DNA of 64,000 nucleotides, taken from positions 248,001 through 312,000 of the forward strand of contig CAVYJC010000007.1 of the NCBI GenBank assembly GCA_963768715.1, read 5' to 3'. The translations under genes were made by a program, and so were the position numbers. Positions 1 through 6,914 of this stretch are shown in pieces; the stretch's first letter is position 1; every line of letters starts with the position of its first letter. The notes under the pieces are model-generated. The model was not told where the DNA came from and did no database searches. It saw only the letters and a program-made list of their open reading frames with translations. The DNA is from DATKEJ01 sp963768715. GTDB taxonomy: Bacteria; Bacteroidota; Rhodothermia; Rhodothermales; DATKEJ01.

Positions 1-692
1 AAGACGATGCCGTTGCCTTCGCTTCCAATCAGGAGGCCGGCGTTGGCGTGCACGATCCCGCTGCCACTATTGATATTCCCGGGGGGGACGAACTGAACCT
101 TACCGGGCGGCGTCGTTGCGCCCACTCCCAACCTCCCGGAAACGTATTGATTGCTGTGTACCTCAACGCCGTTGATGTTGCTGCTCACGTAAAGGACGTC
201 GCCCTTGGTGGGGATGTTGACGACGAAGCGATCCTTGATCAGCGCTTCCGTGTTGAAAGTCCACTTCTTGGGACTGGTCGAATACTCCGCCTCGCGAAGG
301 CCCAGGGCATATGGCGCCGCACCGAGCTGGACCCTTGGCGTCATCTCGTCTTCGTGGTCCGGATCGACCGTGATGCCCAGCCATAGAGGGCTGCTGAACC
401 CCACGAAATTCAGCAGATCGTGTGTCCCTATCAACGTGTCGAAGCGCCCATTGACCGTCGTGATCGGCTTCGTTTCATCCCAAATCAGCGTCCCGTTCGA
501 GGCGGCGTTCCACAGGGAGAGCTTGACGGTGTAGGTGTCGTCGGGGAGCACGACGCCCGAATCGTCTGTCAGGACGCCCTGGAATGGAATTTTGTACGGC
601 ACCTGGGCCGACGAAACGTTCGTCAGCATCAGAACGAAGAGGATGGCCGTGGCGAAAGCGGCAGAGCGCGGGTGGATGGATGGCGCTGGCAT
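1..692 (-). CDS. Secreted tail-fibre-like protein, N-terminal part (runs off left edge)
   Basis: The frame is open from the ATG at 690-692 to the window edge, about 230 residues, so the C-terminus is missing. It starts with a signal peptide ending near SSAQ. A domain follows with the pattern QG.L.D..G..LPD..Y.V...LWN, then G.FD..IG, LWLGI.VD, and PRVQL.A.PYALGL. This pattern introduces phage-tail-fibre or S74-peptidase-like surface proteins in Bacteroidota-type bacteria. The last visible part contains G-I-V and G-N-G repeats like those of the protein at 19.4-21.2 kb, so the two are paralogues. It is probably an exported trimeric surface protein; substrate and partner are unknown. Longer open frames exist on the opposite strand but lack any recognisable protein pattern. 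Confidence 0.7.
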   Translation of the reverse strand, partial: MPAPSIHPRSAAFATAILFVLMLTNVSSAQVPYKIPFQGVLTDDSGVVLPDDTYTVKLSLWNAASNGTLIWDETKPITTVNGRFDTLIGTHDLLNFVGFSSPLWLGITVDPDHEDEMTPRVQLGAAPYALGLREAEYSTSPKKWTFNTEALIKDRFVVNIPTKGDVLYVSSNINGVEVHSNQYVSGRLGVGATTPPGKVQFVPPGNINSGSGIVHANAGLLIGSEGNGIV

Positions 693-724
693 TTTGTTCG
701 GGTTGATTGCTGTCGGCAGGTAGG

Positions 725-905
725 AGGATAACACCAAATACCAAACTTCGAATACCAAATACCAAACTTCGAGTACCAAACATGGCCGTGGTATCTCTCA
801 GGGAGGTTTGCATGCCCAATGGATGCGGCATCCCATGGATATGTCAACCTCCTGACCGAACGCATTGAACCGAAGTTTGGTATTTGAAGTTTGGTGTTTG
901 AAGTT
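725..905. repeat. Inverted oligomer-repeat pair around a hairpin
   Basis: A tract of the oligomer ATACCAAACTTCAA (725-781) faces an inverted copy at 871-905. Between them, about 797-857 form an imperfect hairpin whose arms begin CAGGGAGGTTTGCAT and end in its near complement. The element sits between two divergent genes, upstream of both. It has the same arms as the IVP cassettes further right but contains no gene. It could be an empty or decayed cassette, a MITE-like element or a promoter-region structure. Confidence 0.6.
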
Positions 906-1005
906 CACCGCTGCCTCAGTGACGTCTAATTGCAGCCAACAATGTGCACCATCGGCGACTTCGGAAGTAAATTCTTTTCTCCATCAACGACTCATCCGCA
1001 CGTAC

Positions 1006-4000
1006 ATGTCCCCTCGCGCATTGGCCCTCATCGTGGCGCTGTTGCCGATTTCTCAGTTGTGGGCGCAGGTTGCCCCCCATGCCGCTGAACTGGGCTATCC
1101 CTTTATCACGAATTACACCCCGCGCGATTACGAGGCCGAACCCTCGAACTGGGGAGTCCTTCAGGACAACCGCGGCCTCATTTATGTCGCCAACGGCTAC
1201 GGCGTCCTCGAATTTGACGGCGCTACGTGGCGGATGATCGAGCTACCGGATCGGGGCATTGTTCGGTCGCTTGCCATGGACGACAGCGGGACAGTGTACG
1301 TCGGAGGAAGTGGTCAGATCGGTTATCTTGCACCTGACGCCAAGGGCGAAACGCAGTTTGTCTCGTTGCTCGACTACATTCCCGAGGAGCTACGCGATTT
1401 TGCCGACGTTTGGGAGGCGCACGCTACGCCGGACGGAATCTATTTCACGCCGGACAACCATCTCTTTCTTTGGGACGGCCGGACGTTCAAGCACTGGGAG
1501 CCGGAGCATAACTTCCACATTGGTGCGTGGGCCAACGGACACTATTACGTCCGCCAATGGCAAGTGGGGCTCATGCAACTCGACGGGGACTCGCTTGAAT
1601 TGGTGCCGGGAGGCGAACAATTCGCACTTGAGCGTATCTACTCGATCCTTCCGTACGACGAAAATCGGATTCTTGTCGGCACACGGACGCAAGGGTTTCT
1701 CCTCTACGACGGACAGAAGTTTGAGCCGTTCCGCACGGAGGCAGACGACTACATGCGGGAGAATCAGTTGTATCTCCCGGGCGCAATTTTAAATGACGGA
1801 ACCTTCGCTTTCGGAACGTTAACAGGCGGATTGGTCCGGATTGATCGGAAGGGGCGTCTGGTCCAGATCCTGAACACCTCGGTTGGTCTGGGCGACAACA
1901 GCGTCTACTACATCTACCTCGACCGAGCCGGCGATCTCTGGTTGGCACTTAGCGTCGGCATTGCCCACATCGAAACGAGTACGCCCTACCGGTTGATCGA
2001 CGAACGGGCAGGCCTCGTCCGGCTTGCAAATCTGGTGTACAGGCACGACGGCACGCTCTTTGTCGCTACAAACGACGGGGTCAGCTATTTCGATGAGGGT
2101 TCCATGTCGTTCCCGGAAGTAAGTGGTATCAATGAGCAGGTTTTCGGCATGGTCGAAGTGGGAGGAGACCTGTTGGCCGGCGGAACGCAGTCAGGTGTCT
2201 TCCGCATCGACAGAAACCGGGCCACCCTTCTAGTAGGCTCTCCAGACCGGACGTACTCGGTGGCTGGCCTTTACACGTCCCCGTCAGATTCGATGCTGGT
2301 CTATGTTCCACTCACGTCAACGGTGATGGCGATGAAGCGAGGCTCGGACGGCGAGTGGACGGAGCTGGGTCAGAGTCCCTCGGTGTCAGTCCGCATAGGG
2401 CCGGTTGCCGAAGAAGCACCCGGTGTGGTCTGGGTTGGACTTACCGTCGGTTTAGCTCGTCTTTCGTTCCCCGTCGAAAATGGTGTACCGAGGATCCAGG
2501 ATGCCCGCGTCGACGCCTACGGGTCCGAGGCGGGACTGCCGGAGACGGGAGCCATCCCGTACCGCATCGCAGGCGAAATGGTCGCCATGGTCCGCGGAGA
2601 GGCCTTCAGATTCGATGCGACAGCCGATAGGTTTGTCAGGGCCAGGGACTTGGAGGTGGTTACCAGCGACGGTGGCTACAACGATTTCTTCTACGAGGAT
2701 CGCAAGGGACAGATGTGGATGTCGATGGGCCGGGAAGTCGCCGTCGGATCGCGACAAGCAGACGGTTCGATCTCTTGGAACAGCGCCCCCTTCCTCAGAC
2801 TGGCCGGCTCACAAACGGGCTTTGTCTACCCTGAAGAGGACGGCAAGGTATGGTTTGCCACCTTGGACGGATTGCTGAAATACGACCCGGAGCTCAGTTC
2901 GAATACCAATTACGCACCGTCCGTCCTGATTCGTGGCGTGGTAGCCGGAGCCGACTCGCTTCTCTTCGGTGGATCGGTGCCAAGTGAGGCGGCGGCGGAA
3001 CTGGCCTACTCGCTGAACGCGGTCGAATTCAATTATGCCACTCCGAGCTTCGCCGAAGCGGGCAAGAACCGGTACCAGTCGATGCTCGAGGGCTTTGATG
3101 ACAATTGGTCAGCCTGGTCGCACGAAACGCGACGTTCGTACACCAACCTGCCTCCCGGAGACTATCGTTTCCTGGTACGAGCCCGGGATGTGAGCGACGT
3201 AGAAAGTAACGAAGCGACCTTTTCGTTCACGGTCCTTCCGCCGTGGTACCGAACCTGGTGGGCATACCTCATCTACGCGTTGGCCGTTGGCGGTGGTCTT
3301 GTTGGATTCGTGCGGCTGCGCACCGGTCAGCTCGAAGCCCGTCACCGGGAGTTGGAGCAAGTCGTAGAGGACCGTACGTCCGAAATCAAGCAGCGGGTCG
3401 AAGAGCTCGCCGTCATCAACGGCGTGCAGCAGGGTCTCGTGGCCGAGATGGACATGCAGGGGATCTACGACCTCGTGGGCGATCGCATACGCGATCTGTT
3501 CGACGCGCAAGTCGTCGTAATTCGGACCTTCGACCGCGAAAACGAACTCGAGGTATTTCAATACGCCATTGAGAAGGGAGAGCGGTTGCACATCGAATCG
3601 AGACCGTTGGATGCGCTTGCAAGGCACATGATGACGACGACGGAGCCCATGGTGATAAACGAACGATATGTCGAGTACATGACCTCGCTCGGTTTCAGGG
3701 CCTCGACCAAGGGCGACAGCCCCATGTCAGCGATCTTTGTGCCGCTCGTCGTTGGCGATCAGGTCAAGGGCAACATCAGCCTCCAGAATGTGGACGTAGA
3801 GAACGCGTTCTCGGAATCTGATGTTCGTCTGATCTTGACCTTGGCCAACAGCATGAGTGTCGCTCTCGAGAATGCGCGCCTCTTTGACCAAACTACCCGA
3901 CTTCTAGCCGAATCGGACCAGCGCGCTGCCGAATTGGGCACTGTAAACGAGATAAGCAGGGCACTCGTGTCGCAACTGGAATTCGATTCCCTCGTCCAGC

Positions 4001-4737
4001 TCGTCGGCGACAAGATTCAGGAGACGTTTAAGGCCGACATGGCCTACGTAGCCTTTCTGGACGAGGAGGACGGGGTTGATCAAATTTCCCATACGGTTAC
4101 GGCGACGATTTCCCGACGCTGGAGTTTGGGGAAGGGATTCACTTCGCAGATATCCGAGGACAGGCGAGCCCAAGCTCGTCAACGAGGATGTAAGCGGGAC
4201 AGTACGAAGATCTGGGCATCGAAGAGGTTGGCAAAGACATCCGCCTCCTACCTGGGCGTCCCGGTATCGGTCGGCAACGAAAGTGGTCGGAGTCATCAGC
4301 GTGCAGAGCAGCACCGTCGAGGGCCGCTTCAAGGAGGAAGATTTACGCCTCATGTCAACGATCGCCGCCAACGTCGGCGTGGCGCTGCAGAACGCGGAGT
4401 CGTATCGGAAACTGACTGCGACGCTCGACAACCTGAGGTCCACGCAGGAGCAACTGGTCCAGCAGGAGAAGATGGCGTCACTGGGTCAGTTGACGGCCGG
4501 CATCGCACACGAGATCAAGAATCCGCTCAACTTCGTGAACAACTTTTCCGAGCTGAACCAGGAATTGGCGCAGGATCTCACGGACGAGATCAACGCGAAC
4601 CGGGATCGAAAAATCGACGAGGTCTACGTCAGCCTCACCGATCTGGTCACGAGCCTCAAGACGAACGCGGCGCAGATTTCGAAACACGGCAAGCGAGCCG
4701 ACTCGATCGTGCGCAACATGATGGAGCACGCATCTGA
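1006..4737 (+). CDS. Two-component propeller sensor histidine kinase, N-terminal reading frame (frameshifted)
   Basis: The preferred start is the ATG at 1006, which opens a signal peptide (MSPRALALIVALLPISQLWAQ is 1-21). An upstream TTG at 865 would only translate the oligomer repeat. Residues about 30-650 form a periplasmic beta-propeller of the two-component-regulator type. A Y_Y_Y domain lies near 665-745, one membrane helix near 750-770, a coiled coil, then a GAF domain near 815-965 and the start of a second GAF. This is the layout of one-protein hybrid sensors that read extracellular ligands, often glycans, and signal to a cytoplasmic kinase. From about 4078 the frame is wrong: real coding continues in other frames up to about 4290, then in the frame ending at 5239. 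Residues encoded after about 4150 in this frame are not real protein. Confidence 0.75.
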   Translation: MSPRALALIVALLPISQLWAQVAPHAAELGYPFITNYTPRDYEAEPSNWGVLQDNRGLIYVANGYGVLEFDGATWRMIELPDRGIVRSLAMDDSGTVYVGGSGQIGYLAPDAKGETQFVSLLDYIPEELRDFADVWEAHATPDGIYFTPDNHLFLWDGRTFKHWEPEHNFHIGAWANGHYYVRQWQVGLMQLDGDSLELVPGGEQFALERIYSILPYDENRILVGTRTQGFLLYDGQKFEPFRTEADDYMRENQLYLPGAILNDGTFAFGTLTGGLVRIDRKGRLVQILNTSVGLGDNSVYYIYLDRAGDLWLALSVGIAHIETSTPYRLIDERAGLVRLANLVYRHDGTLFVATNDGVSYFDEGSMSFPEVSGINEQVFGMVEVGGDLLAGGTQSGVFRIDRNRATLLVGSPDRTYSVAGLYTSPSDSMLVYVPLTSTVMAMKRGSDGEWTELGQSPSVSVRIGPVAEEAPGVVWVGLTVGLARLSFPVENGVPRIQDARVDAYGSEAGLPETGAIPYRIAGEMVAMVRGEAFRFDATADRFVRARDLEVVTSDGGYNDFFYEDRKGQMWMSMGREVAVGSRQADGSISWNSAPFLRLAGSQTGFVYPEEDGKVWFATLDGLLKYDPELSSNTNYAPSVLIRGVVAGADSLLFGGSVPSEAAAELAYSLNAVEFNYATPSFAEAGKNRYQSMLEGFDDNWSAWSHETRRSYTNLPPGDYRFLVRARDVSDVESNEATFSFTVLPPWYRTWWAYLIYALAVGGGLVGFVRLRTGQLEARHRELEQVVEDRTSEIKQRVEELAVINGVQQGLVAEMDMQGIYDLVGDRIRDLFDAQVVVIRTFDRENELEVFQYAIEKGERLHIESRPLDALARHMMTTTEPMVINERYVEYMTSLGFRASTKGDSPMSAIFVPLVVGDQVKGNISLQNVDVENAFSESDVRLILTLANSMSVALENARLFDQTTRLLAESDQRAAELGTVNEISRALVSQLEFDSLVQLVGDKIQETFKADMAYVAFLDEEDGVDQISHTVTATISRRWSLGKGFTSQISEDRRAQARQRGCKRDSTKIWASKRLAKTSASYLGVPVSVGNESGRSHQRAEQHRRGPLQGGRFTPHVNDRRQRRRGAAERGVVSETDCDARQPEVHAGATGPAGEDGVTGSVDGRHRTRDQESAQLREQLFRAEPGIGAGSHGRDQREPGSKNRRGLRQPHRSGHEPQDERGADFETRQASRLDRAQHDGARI
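4075..4290 (+). other. Cluster of frameshifts inside the second GAF domain
   Basis: Recognisable GAF-domain sequence hops between all three frames: PYGYGDDFPTLEFGEG near 4084-4131, GFTSQI near 4134, RTGEPKLVNEDVSG near 4160-4200, QYEDLGIEEVGKDIR near 4204-4245, YLGVPVSVGNES near 4246-4285, then VVGVISVQSS from about 4288. That is about six frame changes in 215 bases in a gene otherwise open for 4.2 kb. A low-quality assembly patch is the simplest explanation. Real decay is the alternative. Confidence 0.7.
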
Positions 4738-5239
4738 CAAGTCTACGGAGCGCTTCCGCGTCGAGGTCAACGCCTTCGTGGATGAATACATCGGGCTGTC
4801 GTATCACGGAATGAAGGCGCAGGCTCCGGATCTCGAGGTCGCGCTCGAGCGCGATTTCGACGAACGAGCAGGCAACGCCGAAATGGCGCCCCAGGAATTG
4901 GGACGCGTGCTGTTGAACCTGCTCAACAACGCGCTGTATGCGGTGCACGAAAAGTCACGTTCGACCAACGGCGAGTACAAGCCCACCGTGGCGGTGTCGA
5001 CACGCCGTTTGCCCGGTCATCTGGAGATCGAGGTAAGAGACAACGGCCCCGGCATCCCCGACCATGTCAAGGAGCACATCTTCGAACCCCTCTTCACGAC
5101 AAAACCGACAGGCAGCGGCACAGGACTCGGCCTGTCGCTGGCATTCGACATCGTGACCCAGGTCCACGGCGGGTCGCTTACGTGTGAGACGGAGGTTGGG
5201 AGGGGGACGGCGTTTATAGTGAGATTACCCGTTGGGTAA
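4076..5239 (+). CDS. Sensor histidine kinase, C-terminal frame (GAF end, HisKA, HATPase)
   Basis: This is the kinase core of the gene starting at 1006. Only codons from about 4288 are authentic in this frame; earlier ones are out of frame. The end of the GAF domain (GVISVQSS, TIAANVGVALQNAE) is followed by a coiled coil. HisKA follows, with the phospho-acceptor His in GIAHEIKNPLNFV (codon 4508-4510). The ATPase domain has an N box (LLNLLNNALYAV), a G1 box (DNGPGIPD) and a G2 box (GSGTGLGLSLA). It should autophosphorylate on His. No receiver domain or DNA-binding domain is fused, so a separate response regulator is expected, and none is visible nearby. The stop codon TAA is the first part of the oligomer tract beginning at 5237. 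Confidence 0.75.
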   Translation: MIKFPIRLRRRFPDAGVWGRDSLRRYPRTGEPKLVNEDVSGTVRRSGHRRGWQRHPPPTWASRYRSATKVVGVISVQSSTVEGRFKEEDLRLMSTIAANVGVALQNAESYRKLTATLDNLRSTQEQLVQQEKMASLGQLTAGIAHEIKNPLNFVNNFSELNQELAQDLTDEINANRDRKIDEVYVSLTDLVTSLKTNAAQISKHGKRADSIVRNMMEHASDKSTERFRVEVNAFVDEYIGLSYHGMKAQAPDLEVALERDFDERAGNAEMAPQELGRVLLNLLNNALYAVHEKSRSTNGEYKPTVAVSTRRLPGHLEIEVRDNGPGIPDHVKEHIFEPLFTTKPTGSGTGLGLSLAFDIVTQVHGGSLTCETEVGRGTAFIVRLPVG

Positions 5240-5823
5240 TTCAAAATTCAAAATGCCGAACCACAGCAAAATTGAAGCAGACGGCAGATCATTGACTTGG
5301 GAAATTAAATTGTGGATCTATACCTTCCTTTTGCTGTCCTGACCGTTGTCACGAGGATGGCAATGAATTCATCGACTTCGTCGATGAGCGGGTCAGTGGT
5401 CTCTGGTGAGCCCAGTTTGCTCTCAATAACAAGCTCCAGCCAGTATCTGGTCTCCTCGGCCTCCTGTAAGGCAATTGTGAGCTTGCTAACGAACTCATTT
5501 CTTTGTTCACCACGTCTGCGCCTCGCGGAAATTCGCACCAACTGACGTTGAACTTCGGATGAGTTGACCGAGCGACAACACGAATCCGGCGGGATCGTTG
5601 GAAGGTGGTCAGTCAGTCGCAACACGTTCGAAACGGAAGCCACCATCCTTCTGTAAGTCGTCCTGGCTCCGGTCACGGATCAGTCTCGCATCGGTCTGAG
5701 AGTAATAGACATTTGGAGGACGGAAACATAACCACTCAGAATCATAACTTTTCGCGTGCACCTTTGACTGCCGCCAGCGGTACTAGGTAACATTTTTGCG
5801 TTTTGAATTTTGAGTTTTGAATT
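5237..5823. mobile_element. Candidate repeat-bracketed IVP cassette 1
   Basis: Tracts of the oligomer TTCAAAATTCAAAA at 5237-5256 and, inverted, at 5799-5823 bracket a decayed four-helix-bundle gene. The left tract supplies the TAA stop of the histidine kinase, and the right tract supplies the TTG start of the next gene. Calling it mobile is inference from the matching design of two other cassettes (6402-6907, 9345-9912), not from a transposase. Confidence 0.4.
5305..5676 (-). pseudogene. Four-helix-bundle protein (23S rRNA IVP family), frameshifted copy
   Basis: The C-terminal half (NEFVSKLTIALQEAEETRYW, then IDEVDEFIAILV) matches the intact paralogues at 6441 and 9421. The N-terminal RLTDHLPTIP also fits. 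Between them the family sequence continues in another frame (AGFVLSLGQLIRSSTSVGAN, then FREAQT) and returns, so two compensating frameshifts break the middle of the protein. The family comprises small alpha-helical proteins, first known from intervening sequences of 23S rRNA and related to Avd accessory proteins; their cellular role is unclear. No rRNA or reverse transcriptase is nearby. The gene is probably inactive unless the shifts are sequencing errors. Confidence 0.7.
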
Positions 5824-6404
5824 GCACCGAGCCAGTCGACTGGTCTCCTTTAAAACGAGGCGGCACCAACTTCCGCACCCACAAGCTGGTCTCAGTCGAC
5901 TTGGACACCGTCGTGTTCAAGCCGTCGACCGGTGCGATCATCTTCTACTTCGCGTTTCTGCTGTTCGGGATCATCCCGTCGTCGATCGGTTTCTGGCAGT
6001 TTGTCAATCACGGCTTCCGATTCAGCACGGATGTCCTTGTTCCTTTTGGGTTTGGCGCAGTGTTTGGAACCGTTGGCCTTTTCCTTTTCGGATTCGGCAC
6101 GAGACCGATCGTGTTCGACAAACGGCGCGGCTATTTCTGGAAGGGACGGAAGGATCCCGACGAGGTCTGGAGCAAGGACGAACTCAAGCATTTCTGCGAG
6201 CTCAAGAATATTCAGGGGCTCCAGATCATCACCGAGTTGGTCAAAGGAGACAAGGGCTCCTTCAACAGCTACGAGCTCAACCTGGTGCTCAAAGACGGAT
6301 CCCGGATGAACGTGATTGATCACGGCAACGAGGCGGCCCTCAGGCAGGATGCCGACGGGCTGGCCGAATTCCTGGGGGTCGAGATTCTAGAGAGGCCCGT
6401 TTAA
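5817..6404 (+). CDS. Conserved small membrane protein with two TM helices
   Basis: The protein has 195 residues. The start is a TTG lying inside the inverted oligomer tract, right after an in-frame stop. It is kept because the residues just after it (VDWSPLKRGGTNFRTHKL) look like a conserved N-terminal motif. Two hydrophobic segments follow: about 40-62 (IIFYFAFLLFGIIPSSIGFW) and 72-95. A soluble C-terminal region ends with a His-Gly-Asn motif and an amphipathic helix. The function is unknown. The stop TAA at 6402-6404 is the first three bases of the next repeat tract. It lies downstream of the histidine kinase on the same strand, separated by the first IVP cassette. Confidence 0.65.
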   Translation: MNCTEPVDWSPLKRGGTNFRTHKLVSVDLDTVVFKPSTGAIIFYFAFLLFGIIPSSIGFWQFVNHGFRFSTDVLVPFGFGAVFGTVGLFLFGFGTRPIVFDKRRGYFWKGRKDPDEVWSKDELKHFCELKNIQGLQIITELVKGDKGSFNSYELNLVLKDGSRMNVIDHGNEAALRQDADGLAEFLGVEILERPV

Positions 6405-6907
6405 CTTCAAATACCAAACTTCAAATACCAAACTTGCCCATCATGGAAGTGTTGAGCGTCGTCGTGTTGTGTTAATTGACGCCACAAGAATGGCAATCAG
6501 TTCTGAGTTTTCGTTGATGAGCCGGCGTATCTCCTCATTCCCGCGGTCCGAGCAGCCGTGGAGTGTCTTGAGCCAATGCCTCGTCTCCTCCGCTTCCTGA
6601 AGTGCAATATGAAGCTTGCTAAGGAACTCTTTTGTCGTTCGCGATCGCTGTGCCTCCTGATAGTTGGCGCCGATGGAGGTTGAGGATCTGACAACCTGCT
6701 TTGAAAGAACGTAATTTGAAGTGGTGTTCGGCAGGCTGTCCGCAACTTTGCAGACACGGACACCAAAGTCCGTCATCCGGTTAAGCATTTCTTTGTTGGA
6801 CCTCTTTGCCATGCGATTCGGTCTTGTCTCCAATTAGACACGTAGACAGCGGTATTCATAACCTCATCTCGGCAAGTTTGGTATTTGAAGTTTGGTATTT
6901 GGTGTTA
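6402..6907. mobile_element. Candidate repeat-bracketed IVP cassette 2
   Basis: The terminal inverted repeats are 37 bases long: 6402-6438 and the complement of 6871-6907. They differ at only two positions by eye, and each contains two units of CAAATACCAAACTT. The enclosed 430 bases hold one four-helix-bundle gene. The left arm begins with the TAA stop of the preceding gene; the right arm ends 8 bases short of the stop codon of the permease. The compact unit and near-perfect arms resemble a non-autonomous mobile element, but no target-site duplication or transposase is evident. Confidence 0.5.
6441..6812 (-). CDS. Four-helix-bundle protein (23S rRNA IVP family)
   Basis: The intact protein has 123 residues from the ATG at 6812 (MAKRSNKEM); a TTG at 6833 would add seven residues. 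The family core is clear: RMTDFGVRVCKVADSLP, then VLSKQVVRSSTSIGANYQEA, then KEFLSKLHIALQEAEETRHW and SELIAILVASINT. These mark four antiparallel helices that assemble as pentamers in known relatives. No catalytic motif is present. The role is unknown; RNA or nucleic-acid binding has been suggested for the family. It is 60-70% identical by eye to the copy at 9421. It lies entirely inside near-perfect 37-base inverted repeats. Confidence 0.85.
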   Translation of the reverse strand: MAKRSNKEMLNRMTDFGVRVCKVADSLPNTTSNYVLSKQVVRSSTSIGANYQEAQRSRTTKEFLSKLHIALQEAEETRHWLKTLHGCSDRGNEEIRRLINENSELIAILVASINTTRRRSTLP

Positions 6908-6914
6908 TCCTCGC

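Noticed and set aside
725..905. CRISPR array suggested by spaced short repeats
   Set aside because: Units are 7-14 bases, tandem and without unique 30-40-base spacers; no cas gene is present.
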